Below are positions 53,588 through 62,673 of a stretch of 64,000 nucleotides of DNA, in pieces. The first letter of the stretch is position 1. Each line of letters starts with the position of its first letter. Below the pieces are notes generated by a model, which saw only the letters and a program-made list of their open reading frames with translations, was not told the DNA's origin and searched no databases. A program made the translations under genes and the position numbers. Origin of the DNA: an uncultured Caulobacterales bacterium (GTDB lineage: Bacteria; Pseudomonadota; Alphaproteobacteria; Caulobacterales; Caulobacteraceae); contig CAIMFV010000047.1 of NCBI GenBank assembly GCA_903840435.1, forward strand, positions 1-64,000, read 5' to 3'.

Positions 53588-54157
53588 ATGAGCTTGATTT
53601 TCCCTGTCGCAGCTTCGGGTCTTGCCGCCCTAACCGCCCCGCTTGGCTTTGCCGCACGGGCCCGCGACGCCTCGAAACTCTTAGGCGCAGGCGAAGTGGA
53701 GTTCGCCACCGACTGGGTCGGCGAGGCCTTTGCCAGCGAGGAGGCGCTAAAGGCGTTTTTTGGCGCACGGGTCGACGGGTCACCTTGGCAAAAGATCGAG
53801 CCGGTCGCCCTGATTGACGGCGCCCAGCCCCGACGCCCGAGCCAGGCCTTGGCGCCAAAGCCGCCAGTCTTCCAGGGCGGTCGCCGATGGCCCGAACCCC
53901 ACCCCACGGTCCAGATCGGCTATCGGCTTTCGGTCCGGTATTGGCGCTTAGCGGCGGCAGCTCCTATACCGTCGCCGACGCAGCAAGCGCGAAAGTTGCG
54001 ATCCGCCAAGCGGGCGGCGGAGGCGCTCGACACTGACCTGTTGCACGCCTTGGTCGAGCAGCCCTTGCGGGGTCTGCGTCCCCAAAGGGCGCTCGATATC
54101 GGTCTCTTCGAAACCTCGCCACCCGAGGCACCGCATATTCTGATGCCGGACGAATAG
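53588..54157 (+). CDS. Hypothetical protein, unknown function
   Basis: 189 residues, no recognised domain. The first ~25 residues are mildly hydrophobic (MSLIFPVAASGLAALTAPLGFAARARD) but lack a clear signal peptidase site. The middle is Pro- and Arg-rich (QPRRPSQALAPKPPVFQGGRRWPEPHP), followed by IGYRLSVRYWRLAA and an Arg/Ala-rich helix (TQQARKLRSAKRAAEALDTDLL). It ends with a short acidic tail. It lies between a divergent small membrane gene and a PBP1A gene 131 bp downstream. Codon use looks like the neighbours, so it is probably real and lineage-specific. Confidence 0.65.
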   Translation: MSLIFPVAASGLAALTAPLGFAARARDASKLLGAGEVEFATDWVGEAFASEEALKAFFGARVDGSPWQKIEPVALIDGAQPRRPSQALAPKPPVFQGGRRWPEPHPTVQIGYRLSVRYWRLAAAAPIPSPTQQARKLRSAKRAAEALDTDLLHALVEQPLRGLRPQRALDIGLFETSPPEAPHILMPDE

Positions 54158-54288
54158 ACGACAGCAAACGCGGTCGAACCCACTCGCACAACGATTCCCT
54201 TTCGTCGCAGTTCGGGTTAGATGTGGCCTGACTGACCTAGGCGCGTTCCGGCGTCTTCGCAGACCAAAGGACCCCAGGGCCGCATTTC

Positions 54289-56235
54289 ATGCCGCGTCGA
54301 CCCCCGAAACCCGCCTCGCGCCTTGGCGTGAAACTGCTCTATATCTTCGGCATTGCGGTGGTCTGGATCGCGATCATCGGAGTGGCAGCCGTCGCCTTCT
54401 TCGCCCAAGGCCTGCCGGATATTTCGCGGCTTTATGCCATCCAGCGCCAGCCTTCGATCACCTATCTGGATCGGTCTGGTGGGCTGATTTCGGTGCGCGG
54501 AAGCCAGTATGCGCCACCAGTGAAGATCGATGACATGCCCGCCTATGTCCCGGCTGCCTTTGTCTCGATTGAGGACCGGCGGTTCTATCACCACATGGGA
54601 TTTGATCTTATCGGCATCTTACGGGCCGTGGTTTCGGATGTCCGCCACCGCCACGCTGCCGAGGGTGCCTCGACCATCACCCAACAATTGGCGCGGAACC
54701 TCTTTCTGACGCCAGACCAAACCATCAAGCGCAAGATCCAAGAGCTGATCTTAGCAGTCGAGCTTGAGCAGAAATTCTCGAAAAAGGAGATCCTCGCCCT
54801 CTATATGAACCGGGTCTATTTCGGCGCGGGCGCCTATGGCATTGAGGCGGCGGCCCAGAGATACTTCAATAAGCCCTCGTCGAAGCTTTCCGTTGGCGAG
54901 GTGGCGATCCTGGCGGGCTTGCTGAAATCGCCCACCCATTACAGTCCCATATCTGATCGCGAGCGGGCCGCGCGGCGCGCCACGATTGTGCTCGACAAAA
55001 TGGTCCAGACCGGCGCCATCACGCCCGAGCAACGGGCCGACGCCTTCCAGCACCCGGTCAATGTCTCTCCGACCTTGGCCAGCCAGCACGCCCAGTACTT
55101 TATTGACTGGATTGACGCCCAGGTCCGCCAATTGGTTGGCCAACCGCAGCAGGACCTGGTGGTCGACACAACCCTCGACCTGCCGCTCGACGCCACGGCG
55201 GCGGCGGCTGCCAAGGCGGTGACCGACAGGGACGCCAAGCTTGGGGTTCAACAGGCAGCCTTGGTGGCCCTCGACGGCCAGGGGCGGGTCTTAGCGCTGC
55301 TCGGTGGCGTCAACTACTCTGAAAGTCAGTTCAATCGGGCGGTGGATGCACGGCGTCAGGCGGGGTCTTCCTGGAAACCGTTCGTCTATCTTACCGCCAT
55401 GGAAGCCGGTCGCACGCCCGACCAACCGGTGGTCGACGAGCCGGTGACAATCAATGGATGGTCACCGCAGAACTACACGAAAAAATATTTGGGCCCGATT
55501 ACTTTAGAGACGGCTCTCGCCCAATCGGTGAACACCGTGGCGGCGCGTCTGGCTGACGAGATCGGCCGCGACAATGTTGCGCGCGTCGCGCATCGGCTGG
55601 GCATCCTCTCCGAGATCAATCTCGATCCGTCCATGGCGCTTGGCGCTGTCGAGGTCAGCCCGCTTGAAATGGCGCAGGCCTATGCTCCGTTCTCCAATGG
55701 GGGGCTGCAAGCCTCCGCCTATGGCATTGAACGGATTCGCAGCGCTGACGGCCGCGTACTCTATCAACACAAGGCGGATAACCGGGCGTCTGTGATCGGT
55801 AATCCACCGCTCAGCTATATGAACCGCATGTTGCGCCAAGTTGTGGTGTCCGGAACCGGCGGTCGCGCCCGGCTGCCCGGCTATGACGTCGCCGGCAAGA
55901 CCGGCACTACCAGCGATTACAAGGATGCGTGGTTTGTCGGCTATACAGGCGACTTCGTCACCGCCGTCTGGGTCGGCAAGGATGATAATACCGCCATGCG
56001 CCGTGTGACCGGCGGCGCCTCGCCCGCCGACCTCTGGCATAGCTTCGTTGCCAATGCGCTGAGCCGCGTCAAGGTCACCGCCATCCCGCCGGGCCCCAAT
56101 GCGCCGGAAGGCGCCTATTCGGACCCGATTAATGACCTGTTGAACGGCACAGCCCCGGCAACCGGACCGCCAAGCGCCAAGCCTGATCCGGCAGATGCCG
56201 AGGCCCCGCCGCCCGCTGCGCCTGTTAAGCCCTGA
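54289..56235 (+). CDS. Class A penicillin-binding protein (PBP1A family)
   Basis: 648 residues, a bifunctional peptidoglycan synthase. One membrane anchor is at ~14-38. The glycosyltransferase 51 domain has catalytic Glu95 in EDRRFYHHMG and EGASTITQQLARNLFL. The transpeptidase domain has SSWK (serine nucleophile), SVN in ALAQSVNTVAARLADE, and KTGTTSDYKDAWFVGYTGD. The C-terminal tail is Pro/Ala-rich. It polymerises glycan strands and crosslinks them on the outer face of the inner membrane. It ends 7 bp before the predicted modB start, an unrelated function. Confidence 0.94.
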   Translation: MPRRPPKPASRLGVKLLYIFGIAVVWIAIIGVAAVAFFAQGLPDISRLYAIQRQPSITYLDRSGGLISVRGSQYAPPVKIDDMPAYVPAAFVSIEDRRFYHHMGFDLIGILRAVVSDVRHRHAAEGASTITQQLARNLFLTPDQTIKRKIQELILAVELEQKFSKKEILALYMNRVYFGAGAYGIEAAAQRYFNKPSSKLSVGEVAILAGLLKSPTHYSPISDRERAARRATIVLDKMVQTGAITPEQRADAFQHPVNVSPTLASQHAQYFIDWIDAQVRQLVGQPQQDLVVDTTLDLPLDATAAAAAKAVTDRDAKLGVQQAALVALDGQGRVLALLGGVNYSESQFNRAVDARRQAGSSWKPFVYLTAMEAGRTPDQPVVDEPVTINGWSPQNYTKKYLGPITLETALAQSVNTVAARLADEIGRDNVARVAHRLGILSEINLDPSMALGAVEVSPLEMAQAYAPFSNGGLQASAYGIERIRSADGRVLYQHKADNRASVIGNPPLSYMNRMLRQVVVSGTGGRARLPGYDVAGKTGTTSDYKDAWFVGYTGDFVTAVWVGKDDNTAMRRVTGGASPADLWHSFVANALSRVKVTAIPPGPNAPEGAYSDPINDLLNGTAPATGPPSAKPDPADAEAPPPAAPVKP

Positions 56236-56242
56236 GCCGCGC

Positions 56243-56947
56243 TTGAGCCTCCAGTCGACCTTTTTGCCGAGCCCGGCGGAACTGGTCGCTTTGCGCGTCA
56301 GTTTGACCGTTGCAGTGCGGGCGCTGGCTTTCACTTTGCCCTTAGCCGTGGCGGTCGCCTATGGCCTGACGCGCCGACGGTTTCCCGGTCGCCTGCTCCT
56401 TGACCTTGTCAGTCAGGCGCCCCTGGCCTTGCCGCCCGTCGTGGTCGGATTTGCGCTGCTTCTTTTGTTTGGCGCGCACGGCGTTTTGGGGGCGCCCTTG
56501 GCTCGCCTGGGCGTGCGACTGGCCTTCACCGCCACGGGTGCCTCCATCGCCTCCGGCGTGATGGCGTTTCCGGCGATGGTACGGCAGCTAAGGTTGGCAT
56601 TTGAAGCGGTTGATCCAAGGCTTGATGAGGCTGCGGCAAGTCTGGGCGCCCGTCCCTGGGATCGGCTGGTATCGGTCACGCTTCCCTTGGCCGGGCCGGG
56701 GGTGATTGCGGCAGCGCTGACGGGCTTCGCCATGGCGATGGGGGAGTTCGGGGCGGTCATCACCTTTGCCGCAGATATTCCTGGTGAGACCGAAACCTTG
56801 CCGCTCGCCATCTATGCCACCCTACAAACCCCTGGCGGTGAGGCTGAAGCCCTGCGCTTGTCGATTATGTCGCTTGTGGTGGCAGGCACAGCCCTTGTGG
56901 CGGCCGAAGCGGTCATGCGCAGACTGCGGCAACGGATCGCGCCATGA
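56243..56947 (+). CDS. modB: Molybdate ABC transporter permease ModB
   Basis: About 234 residues with five or more membrane helices. The permease EAA loop is visible (AAASLGARPWDRLVSVTLPLAGPG), as are PLALPPVVVGFALLLLFG and the ModB segment GEFGAVITFAADIPGETETLPLAIYATLQTPGGE. No ATG fits: the frame opens inside the PBP gene, and a TTG at 56243 (LSLQSTFLPSPAEL) gives the normal ModB N-terminus. Its stop overlaps modC by ATGA. The periplasmic binding protein gene modA, normally first in this operon, is absent from the window. Confidence 0.9.
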   Translation: MSLQSTFLPSPAELVALRVSLTVAVRALAFTLPLAVAVAYGLTRRRFPGRLLLDLVSQAPLALPPVVVGFALLLLFGAHGVLGAPLARLGVRLAFTATGASIASGVMAFPAMVRQLRLAFEAVDPRLDEAAASLGARPWDRLVSVTLPLAGPGVIAAALTGFAMAMGEFGAVITFAADIPGETETLPLAIYATLQTPGGEAEALRLSIMSLVVAGTALVAAEAVMRRLRQRIAP

Positions 56948-58017
56948 GCTGCTTGGAAGCGCAAGTCTCACTGAAGCGCGGCGGCTTCCAGTTGGACGCC
57001 GAATTTTCGGCGCTCAATGGGGTGACGGTGGTGGTCGGGCCTTCGGGTTCGGGCAAGACCAGCCTGCTCCGCGCTGTCCTGGGGGCGCTAAGGCCGGAAG
57101 CGGGACGCATTACGCTGGATGACCAAGTTTTTTTTGATGCGAAGACTGGCGTCCATGTCCCCTTGGAACAACGCCGGATCGGCATGGTTTTTCAGGAGGG
57201 ACGCCTCTTCCCCCATTTGAGCGTGCGGGAAAACCTCTTGTTCGGCGCGAAACGCCTCCTCGTGGACACCCCCGGCCATGTAAGTTTTGACGAGGCGGTC
57301 ACGGTCTTAGGCATCGCCCCATTACTGGCTCGGCGACCGGCCACCCTATCCGGCGGCGAACGCCAGCGGGTGGCGCTTGGCCGGGCGCTCCTCGCCCAAC
57401 CTAGGCTGCTCTTGATGGATGAGCCCCTGGCCTCCGTGGATGCTGAACGCCGAGACGAGATTGCGAGCCTGATCTGGCGCCTATCCCGACGCATTGACAT
57501 TCCTATTCTTTATATCACCCACAGCTTCGAAGAGACGGCGAGGTTGGCCGACCAGGTCCTGGTCCTGACCGATGGGCGGATTAGCGCGGCCGGCGGACTT
57601 GCTGACGTGATCATGGCCTCGCCCCTGTTGCGGCACGCCCCGGGGCTGGCGGTGCGCCTTGAAGGGGAATGGTCGGCTGAAGGCCAAGGCGAAGCCGCTG
57701 TCTTAACGCCCGCCGGGCCGATTATTGTCTCGCAAGCTCCGTCCGGCGTGGCCGAGGGCCGCACTGCGCTTTTGGTGCGGGCCAGCGATGTGGTGCTGGC
57801 GGTCGGGGCTCCGCCGCAAGGGTTGTCGGCGCGCAACATTCTGGCGGCAAGGGCGGTTGCAATGACCGCTATTCCCGCTGATCAGGTCCTCGTCCGCCTG
57901 CGTGCCGGGGAGGCGGACCTGTTGTCGATCATCAGCCATACGTCTGTCGCGCGGCTGGGACTTAAGCCCGGCGCCGCCGTCTATGCGGTGATCAAGGCGA
58001 GCGCGATCAGCGCCTAG
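56944..58017 (+). CDS. modC: Molybdate ABC transporter ATP-binding protein ModC
   Basis: 357 residues. The ABC domain has Walker A GPSGSGKT at 32-39, a Q-loop in GMVFQEGRLFPHLSVREN, signature LSGGERQRVALGRALL, and Walker B LLLMDEPLASVD. The C-terminal ~65 residues are a Mop/TOBE domain (LSARNILAARAVAMTAIPADQVLVRLRAG) that binds oxyanion. FQEGRLFPHL is typical of ModC. It powers molybdate uptake with ModB, feeding the molybdenum cofactor genes 2.4 kb downstream. Translation is coupled to modB. Confidence 0.94.
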   Translation: MSCLEAQVSLKRGGFQLDAEFSALNGVTVVVGPSGSGKTSLLRAVLGALRPEAGRITLDDQVFFDAKTGVHVPLEQRRIGMVFQEGRLFPHLSVRENLLFGAKRLLVDTPGHVSFDEAVTVLGIAPLLARRPATLSGGERQRVALGRALLAQPRLLLMDEPLASVDAERRDEIASLIWRLSRRIDIPILYITHSFEETARLADQVLVLTDGRISAAGGLADVIMASPLLRHAPGLAVRLEGEWSAEGQGEAAVLTPAGPIIVSQAPSGVAEGRTALLVRASDVVLAVGAPPQGLSARNILAARAVAMTAIPADQVLVRLRAGEADLLSIISHTSVARLGLKPGAAVYAVIKASAISA

Positions 58018-58134
58018 AGTTTGTCGGGTTCCGTTTCAGCCCCACAGGCGCCAAGGCTGTGTCTGGGACTGCAAAGCTAAAGGGGGCGAGGTCCCCCATT
58101 TCGGCCCGGCACAGAAATGTCTGCGAAGCATGCG

Positions 58135-58163
58135 TTGACGTGGGCCCTGGGTTTCAGTATACC
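58135..58163 (+). promoter_or_regulatory. Housekeeping promoter of rpsT
   Basis: TTGACG at 58135-58140 and TATACC at 58158-58163 are separated by exactly 17 bp, a strong vegetative sigma factor match. It lies in the 208 bp gap between modC and rpsT and would give a leader of about 55 bases. Confidence 0.7.
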
Positions 58164-58225
58164 CGCGCTCTTCCATTTTGTCGCCCGCCCCCTGGCGTTG
58201 GCGTTTTAGGTAGTTGTGAGACCCC

Positions 58226-58495
58226 ATGGCTAATAATCCCGGCGCCAAGAAGGCGATCCGCAAGATCGAACGCCGCACTGAAGTGAACAAGGCGCGTCGC
58301 TCGCGTGTGCGGACCTTCCTGCGCAAGTTCGACGAAGCCGTGGCGGCGGGCGATGTGGCGGTGGCCAAAGACGCCTTTGTCGAGGCGCAATCTGAGCTGA
58401 TGCGGGCGGTCTCCAAGGGCGTCGTGCACAAGAACACCGGCTCTCGCAAAGTGTCGCGTTTGGCTGCCCAGCTGAAGAAGCTCGCAACCGCCTAA
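58226..58495 (+). CDS. rpsT: 30S ribosomal protein S20
   Basis: 89 residues, very basic. [35 protein letters not shown] and the C-terminal [23 protein letters not shown] match bS20, a primary 16S rRNA-binding protein at the bottom of the small subunit body. It is preceded by a strong promoter and followed by a strong terminator, so it is a single-gene unit. Position just upstream of dnaA matches Caulobacter. Confidence 0.97.
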   Translation: MANNPGAKKAIRKIERRTEVNKARRSRVRTFLRKFDEAVAAGDVAVAKDAFVEAQSELMRAVSKGVVHKNTGSRKVSRLAAQLKKLATA

Positions 58496-58532
58496 GCCCC
58501 TCGGGGCTTCAGTCTAAATTCTGAATAATTTC

Positions 58533-58566
58533 AAGCCGTAACGCTTTTGTAGTGTTACGGCTTTTC
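58533..58566 (+). terminator. Rho-independent terminator of rpsT
   Basis: A perfect 10 bp stem AAGCCGTAAC (58533-58542) with GTTACGGCTT (58554-58563), an 11-base loop, then TTC after the stem (TTTT overlaps its end). It lies 37 bp after the rpsT stop and should insulate dnaA from rpsT transcription. Confidence 0.85.
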
Positions 58567-58877
58567 GCTGTGGCCTGCGCGAAGGATTCGCAGTCGAAAA
58601 TGTCACACCTCAGACGGTTTTACAAAATTCCTAAGCCTGTCCGAAGCTTGCTTGTGTCAACACATTTATCCGAACTTTTCACTAAACAATGCTGTTGACC
58701 CAGAGGGACGCATGGCTACTCTGGGGATGAGGCAACTCAATCTTCCTACGGAACATCGCGGCAATAAACAACCGCTGGCTGTAGGAGCTTTTACTTCGAT
58801 TACATCTTCAAGCGCGGGTGGGCATGATTCCGCGTTCGGGGATGTTTGTGCGAAAATTTCTGGGTGGGCGACGAGAA
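58567..58877 (+). promoter_or_regulatory. dnaA upstream region with GANTC sites and a palindrome
   Basis: About 310 bp without a gene between the rpsT terminator and the dnaA start. It holds two GATTC sites (58585-58589, 58826-58830), the methylation target of CcrM in Caulobacterales, where methylation state affects dnaA transcription. A perfect inverted repeat TGTGT-CA-ACACA lies at 58653-58664, next to TTATCCGAA (58666-58674), which matches a DnaA box at 7 of 9 bases. A weak TTGACC at 58695 could be a -35. No origin-like cluster of DnaA boxes is seen. Confidence 0.5.
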
Positions 58878-60386
58878 ATGGCGATACGGTTCGGCGCGGA
58901 GGCAGTGGAAGCAGACGGCTATGGGGCTTTGAGCGCCGACGCTTTGGCGGCTGCGGCTTGGTCGAGAGCCTGTATGACTTTGAAGGGCGAGTTGGGCGAA
59001 GACACCTTTGGATCATGGATCGCCCACGCCATGCTCAAAACCGCAAGCGGCGGCCGTCTTGTCGTCGTTACCCCGACCGGCATGGCCCGGGACTGGATTC
59101 GTCGCAATGCTTGGCGTCGGCTTGGAGAAATCTGGGCCCAGAACGACCCGGAGCGTCGCGCTTTGGATCTAAAGTCGCGGGTCGAGTTTGAAACCGAGGC
59201 CGGCGCGGCGCAAAGCCAAACCTCCACGCCCGCAACCGTGGCGCAAACGTCAAGCCCGGTAGCGCCTTCCCCGCTGAATAAGGCGGCCTTGGCGCTTGCA
59301 CCGGTCGCGTCGGTCGTTCCCGCATCCCTACCTGCAAGCAGAAGCCTTGGCTTGCAAGACCGCTACACCTTCGACAGTTTTGTCGCCGGGGCCAGCAATG
59401 AATTTGCCGTAGCGGTTGCCCGGCGGGTGGCGGCATGGTCGGACGGTTGTTTCAACCCGGTGCTGTTTCACGGCCCCTACGGCTTTGGCAAAACCCACCT
59501 GCTCAACGCCATCGCCTGGGAAGCCCAACGGGTGCGGCCCGAGGCCAAGGTTGTCTATCTGACGGCCGAACGGTTCTTGTCCAGTTTCGTCAAGGCGGTG
59601 ATGGAGCGGACCGGATCGGCCTTTAAGGATGAACTGCGCAATGCCGACCTGTTGCTGATCGACGATGTGCAGTTTATCGGCGGCAAAAAGTCTTCGCAGG
59701 AAGAGCTATTTCACACCCTGACCGCCCTGATGGGCGAAGGGCGACGGGTGGTGTTTTCGTCGGATCGCGCGCCATCCGCCATGGCTGAGGTTGACGCCCG
59801 GTTGCGCTCCCACCTGTCGGCTGGGCTGATCTGCGGCATTGAACCCGCCGAGCGCGAGCTGCGGCTGGGCATTGTCAGCCGGAAACTGCCCCTGCTCGCT
59901 GCGGCTTTGGGCGTCGATGGTCGGGCGCGGCCAGAGGTGTTGCAATTTCTCGCCGATCGCTTCCCCGACTCCGTGCGGGAGTTGGAAGGGGGGCTCAATA
60001 CCCTGGTCGCCCGTGCGGGTCCGCGTCTGGCGTCGCTGACCCAAGAGGAGGCCGCGAGCTATCTGCGGCCGCATCTGAAGCCGGGTGCCGAGCGCAGGAT
60101 TACGGTTGACGACATTCAGCGCGCCGTGGCCGAGCATTATGGATTGAAAAAAGAGGACCTTTTGTCTGAGCGGCGTACACGGGTCGTCGCCCGGCCGCGC
60201 CAGACAGCCATGTTTCTCGCCAAGCAGCTGACCACACGGTCCTATCCCGATATTGGCCGCCGCTTTGGCGGTCGCGACCACACGACGGTCTTACACGCTG
60301 TGCGCCGAATTGAAGAGCTGCGCGCCGACGACCCCGCCTTGACCCAAGATATCGACACCTTGATCCGCAAGCTTCGCGAGGGCTGA
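58878..60386 (+). CDS. dnaA: Chromosomal replication initiator protein DnaA
   Basis: 502 residues from the ATG at 58878 (MAIRFGAE); ATG codons at 58818 and 58842 in frame are alternatives. Domain I is ~25-95, an Ala/Ser/Thr/Pro-rich domain II ~110-160, and the AAA+ domain has Walker A GPYGFGKT at 199-206 and LLIDDVQFIGGKKSSQEELFHTL. Domain IV has the DNA-binding signature GGRDHTTVLHAVRRI near the C-terminus. It opens the replication origin. The first turn of Walker A (GPYGFGKT) differs slightly from the usual GGVGLGKT. It is tail-to-tail with moeA, 11 bp apart. Confidence 0.97.
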   Translation: MAIRFGAEAVEADGYGALSADALAAAAWSRACMTLKGELGEDTFGSWIAHAMLKTASGGRLVVVTPTGMARDWIRRNAWRRLGEIWAQNDPERRALDLKSRVEFETEAGAAQSQTSTPATVAQTSSPVAPSPLNKAALALAPVASVVPASLPASRSLGLQDRYTFDSFVAGASNEFAVAVARRVAAWSDGCFNPVLFHGPYGFGKTHLLNAIAWEAQRVRPEAKVVYLTAERFLSSFVKAVMERTGSAFKDELRNADLLLIDDVQFIGGKKSSQEELFHTLTALMGEGRRVVFSSDRAPSAMAEVDARLRSHLSAGLICGIEPAERELRLGIVSRKLPLLAAALGVDGRARPEVLQFLADRFPDSVRELEGGLNTLVARAGPRLASLTQEEAASYLRPHLKPGAERRITVDDIQRAVAEHYGLKKEDLLSERRTRVVARPRQTAMFLAKQLTTRSYPDIGRRFGGRDHTTVLHAVRRIEELRADDPALTQDIDTLIRKLREG

Positions 60387-60397
60387 CCCGCGTCGGT

Positions 60398-61618
60398 CTA
60401 CATCCGGTCGAGGGGCAGGATTTCGACGGGGTCGCCGGTGGCACAGGCCGCTGCGCCGGGCAGGCGGCGGATCAGGCCGTTCGATTGGGCGAAGACGTTT
60501 AAGAGTGAGCTATCCTGGTCGGACATGGGCGTCGCCCACGGCTTCCCTTGATCATCTGCTCTTAAGGTCGCGCGCATCCAGTGCTCTCGCGCGCCATTCG
60601 CACTCAAGGGCTGGGTGGTGCGCGCTGGCAGGATGCGCACCTCAGGGGTTGCGCCAGAAAGCGCCGCGATCAGGGGGTGGAGAAAGAGCTCGGCGCAGAC
60701 CAGTGCCGAAGCCGGATTTCCAGGCAGGCCCAAAATGGAGCGTCCATCCGCCAAGCGCCCAAACCAAACCGGCTTGCCGGGGCGCACGGCCACCTTATCG
60801 ACGCGCAGGTCAAGGCCTAGGTCTTTCATCGCGGGTTTGACCAGATCGTGGTCGCCAACCGATGCCCCGCCAATGGTGACAATCAGGTCTGCGACAACCG
60901 GCGCAACTGCGTCACGGATGGCGCGCGCGTCGTCAGTTGCGGGTGTCAGGACTTGGGTTTCCGCGCCTTTTTGCCGGGCCCAGGCGGACAGGGCGACCGA
61001 GCCGCTGTCAAAGATCTGATCCGGGCGCAGGGAGGCCCCCGGCGGGACCAGCTCGGCGCCCGTCGAGAGAATGGCGATGCGCGGGGGTGGATAAACCTCA
61101 AGCCCGCCCCACCCCGACGCCGCAGCCAAGCCGAGCCGCCAGGGGTCGAGCCGTACGCCGCGCGCCAGAAGTGTGTCGCCCGCGCGAAAATCTGAGCCTT
61201 GGGCCCGGATATAGGGCCCGCTCTGGTCGCGCGGATGGATGTCGACCTGATCGCCGCGACGGGTTGCGTTTTCTTGCGGCACGACAAAGGCCGCACCCTC
61301 TGGCACCGGCGCGCCGGTAAAGATGCGTACGGCTTCACCCGGGCCTAATCCGTGTGAAAAGCCTTGGCCTGCGGCGCTCTCGCCAATCACGGTCAAGATT
61401 TTGGCCGTCTCGCCCAGTCCATCTGCACCCACCGCATAGCCGTCCATAGCCGCTGAGAAAAACGGCGGCTGGTCCCGCAGTGCCACGAGATCGCGGGCCA
61501 GAACCTGACCTAAAAGCTGTGCATCCAGCGGCGCTGTAACCGGGTGGCGTGGCACGACGGCGGCCAGCATGATGGCGCGGGCGGCGTCGACACTGGGCAG
61601 GGGCAGTCGGTCGGTCAT
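60398..61618 (-). CDS. moeA: Molybdopterin molybdotransferase MoeA
   Basis: 406 residues from the ATG at 61618, which overlaps the moaC stop by one base (TGATG). Motifs of MoeA are present: PPFFSAAMDGYAV, RIFTGAPVPEGAAFVVPQE, AILSTGAELVPPGASLRPDQIFDSG, TIGGASVGDHDLVKPA and FGLPGNPAS-like ILGLPGNPASALV. It inserts molybdate into adenylated molybdopterin, the last common step of cofactor synthesis, in the cytosol. It is the last gene of moaE-moaB-moaC-moeA. Confidence 0.95.
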   Translation of the reverse strand: MTDRLPLPSVDAARAIMLAAVVPRHPVTAPLDAQLLGQVLARDLVALRDQPPFFSAAMDGYAVGADGLGETAKILTVIGESAAGQGFSHGLGPGEAVRIFTGAPVPEGAAFVVPQENATRRGDQVDIHPRDQSGPYIRAQGSDFRAGDTLLARGVRLDPWRLGLAAASGWGGLEVYPPPRIAILSTGAELVPPGASLRPDQIFDSGSVALSAWARQKGAETQVLTPATDDARAIRDAVAPVVADLIVTIGGASVGDHDLVKPAMKDLGLDLRVDKVAVRPGKPVWFGRLADGRSILGLPGNPASALVCAELFLHPLIAALSGATPEVRILPARTTQPLSANGAREHWMRATLRADDQGKPWATPMSDQDSSLLNVFAQSNGLIRRLPGAAACATGDPVEILPLDRM

Positions 61619-62106
61619 CAGGTGGCGCGCCAATCGCCAGACTTGCCGCCGGTTTTTGAGATCAGCCGCACTGCGTTGATCTGCATGCCTTTTTCCGCTG
61701 CCTTCAACATGTCATAGAGCGTCAAGAGCGCGACGGAGGTGCCCGTTAGCGCCTCCATCTCCACCCCGGTCGGCCCTGTGGTGGTGGCGACGGTGCGAAC
61801 GCCAAGACCCGTTCCGTCTTCGAGCCCGAAGACGCTCACCCGCACGGCGCTGAGGCTGAGCGGATGGCACAAGGGGATGAGGTCGCTGGTGCGTTTTGCG
61901 GCCATGACGCCAGCGATTTCCGCCACAGCTCTGACGTCGCCCTTGGCGCCGTCGCCTGCCAAGGCGAGGGCCAAGGTCTCTGGCGACATGATCAAGCGCC
62001 CTTCAGCCACGGCCTCGCGATGGGTCGCAACCTTAGCGGAGACATCGACCATCCGGGCGCGGCCGGTGCTGTCGAGGTGGGTCAGGGGTTCAGGGCCAGA
62101 AGTCAT
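61618..62106 (-). CDS. moaC: Cyclic pyranopterin monophosphate synthase MoaC
   Basis: 162 residues from the ATG at 62106, overlapping the moaB stop by 4 bp. Conserved MoaC features: [31 protein letters not shown] with the catalytic region, [31 protein letters not shown] and the final [11 protein letters not shown]. It forms cyclic pyranopterin monophosphate from the product of MoaA. moaA itself is not in the window. Coupled start/stop junctions on both sides mark a single operon. Confidence 0.96.
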   Translation of the reverse strand: MTSGPEPLTHLDSTGRARMVDVSAKVATHREAVAEGRLIMSPETLALALAGDGAKGDVRAVAEIAGVMAAKRTSDLIPLCHPLSLSAVRVSVFGLEDGTGLGVRTVATTTGPTGVEMEALTGTSVALLTLYDMLKAAEKGMQINAVRLISKTGGKSGDWRAT

Positions 62107-62648
62107 TTCTCGCCCAGTCTCGGCATCAGTTCGACCATGTTGCAAGGGCGGTGGCGGCTGTCGAGTTGGGCGGCGATCACCTTATCCCACCCATCCCGCA
62201 CGGCACCATTTGAGCCTGGCAGGCAGAAGACGAACACCCCCTCGATAATCCCGGCCAGTGCACGCGATTGCAAGGTCGAGAGGCCGACGCTTTGATAGGA
62301 GACGAGGTGAAACACCACGGAAAAGCCATCAATCGTTTTGTCGAACAAGGGCGAAAGGGCTTCTGGCGTCACGTCGCGACCGGTTAAGCCCGTTCCGCCT
62401 GTGGTCAAGATGGCGTCCACCTCACCCGACCCGGTCCAAGCCTTCACCTTTTGGCGAATGTCCGTCACATCGTCGCGCACGACCGCGCGGTCTGCCAGGA
62501 CGTGACCAGCGCCCTTCAGTCGGTCGATGAGAATTTGGCCTGAGGTGTCGCTCTCTTCATCACGGGTATCGGAGATGGTCAGGACAGCGATCCTTACCGG
62601 TTGAAACCTCGCGCCTGTGTCCAGTTTGCCGCCAATTTCCAGGCCCAT
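62103..62648 (-). CDS. moaB: Molybdenum cofactor biosynthesis protein MoaB
   Basis: 181 residues from the ATG at 62648 with AGGAGGAG upstream; the frame stays open further into moaE but this start fits the family. [49 protein letters not shown] and [18 protein letters not shown] identify the MoaB/MogA fold that adenylates molybdopterin. In organisms with no MogA, MoaB does this step. It lies 25 bp after moaE and overlaps moaC by 4 bp. Confidence 0.94.
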   Translation of the reverse strand: MGLEIGGKLDTGARFQPVRIAVLTISDTRDEESDTSGQILIDRLKGAGHVLADRAVVRDDVTDIRQKVKAWTGSGEVDAILTTGGTGLTGRDVTPEALSPLFDKTIDGFSVVFHLVSYQSVGLSTLQSRALAGIIEGVFVFCLPGSNGAVRDGWDKVIAAQLDSRHRPCNMVELMPRLGEK

Positions 62649-62673
62649 TGCCCCGCTCTCCTCCTGCGCAGGT

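Noticed and set aside
58080-58102. GGGGG/CCCCC hairpin after modC as a terminator
   Set aside because: The stem is only five base pairs and no U-tract follows.
58496-58877. Replication origin next to dnaA
   Set aside because: Only one weak DnaA-box-like sequence is seen and no AT-rich unwinding region; in Caulobacter the origin is not adjacent to dnaA.
58652-59191. 179-residue frame overlapping the start of dnaA
   Set aside because: It lies in a different frame over conserved DnaA sequence and has no motif or ribosome site.
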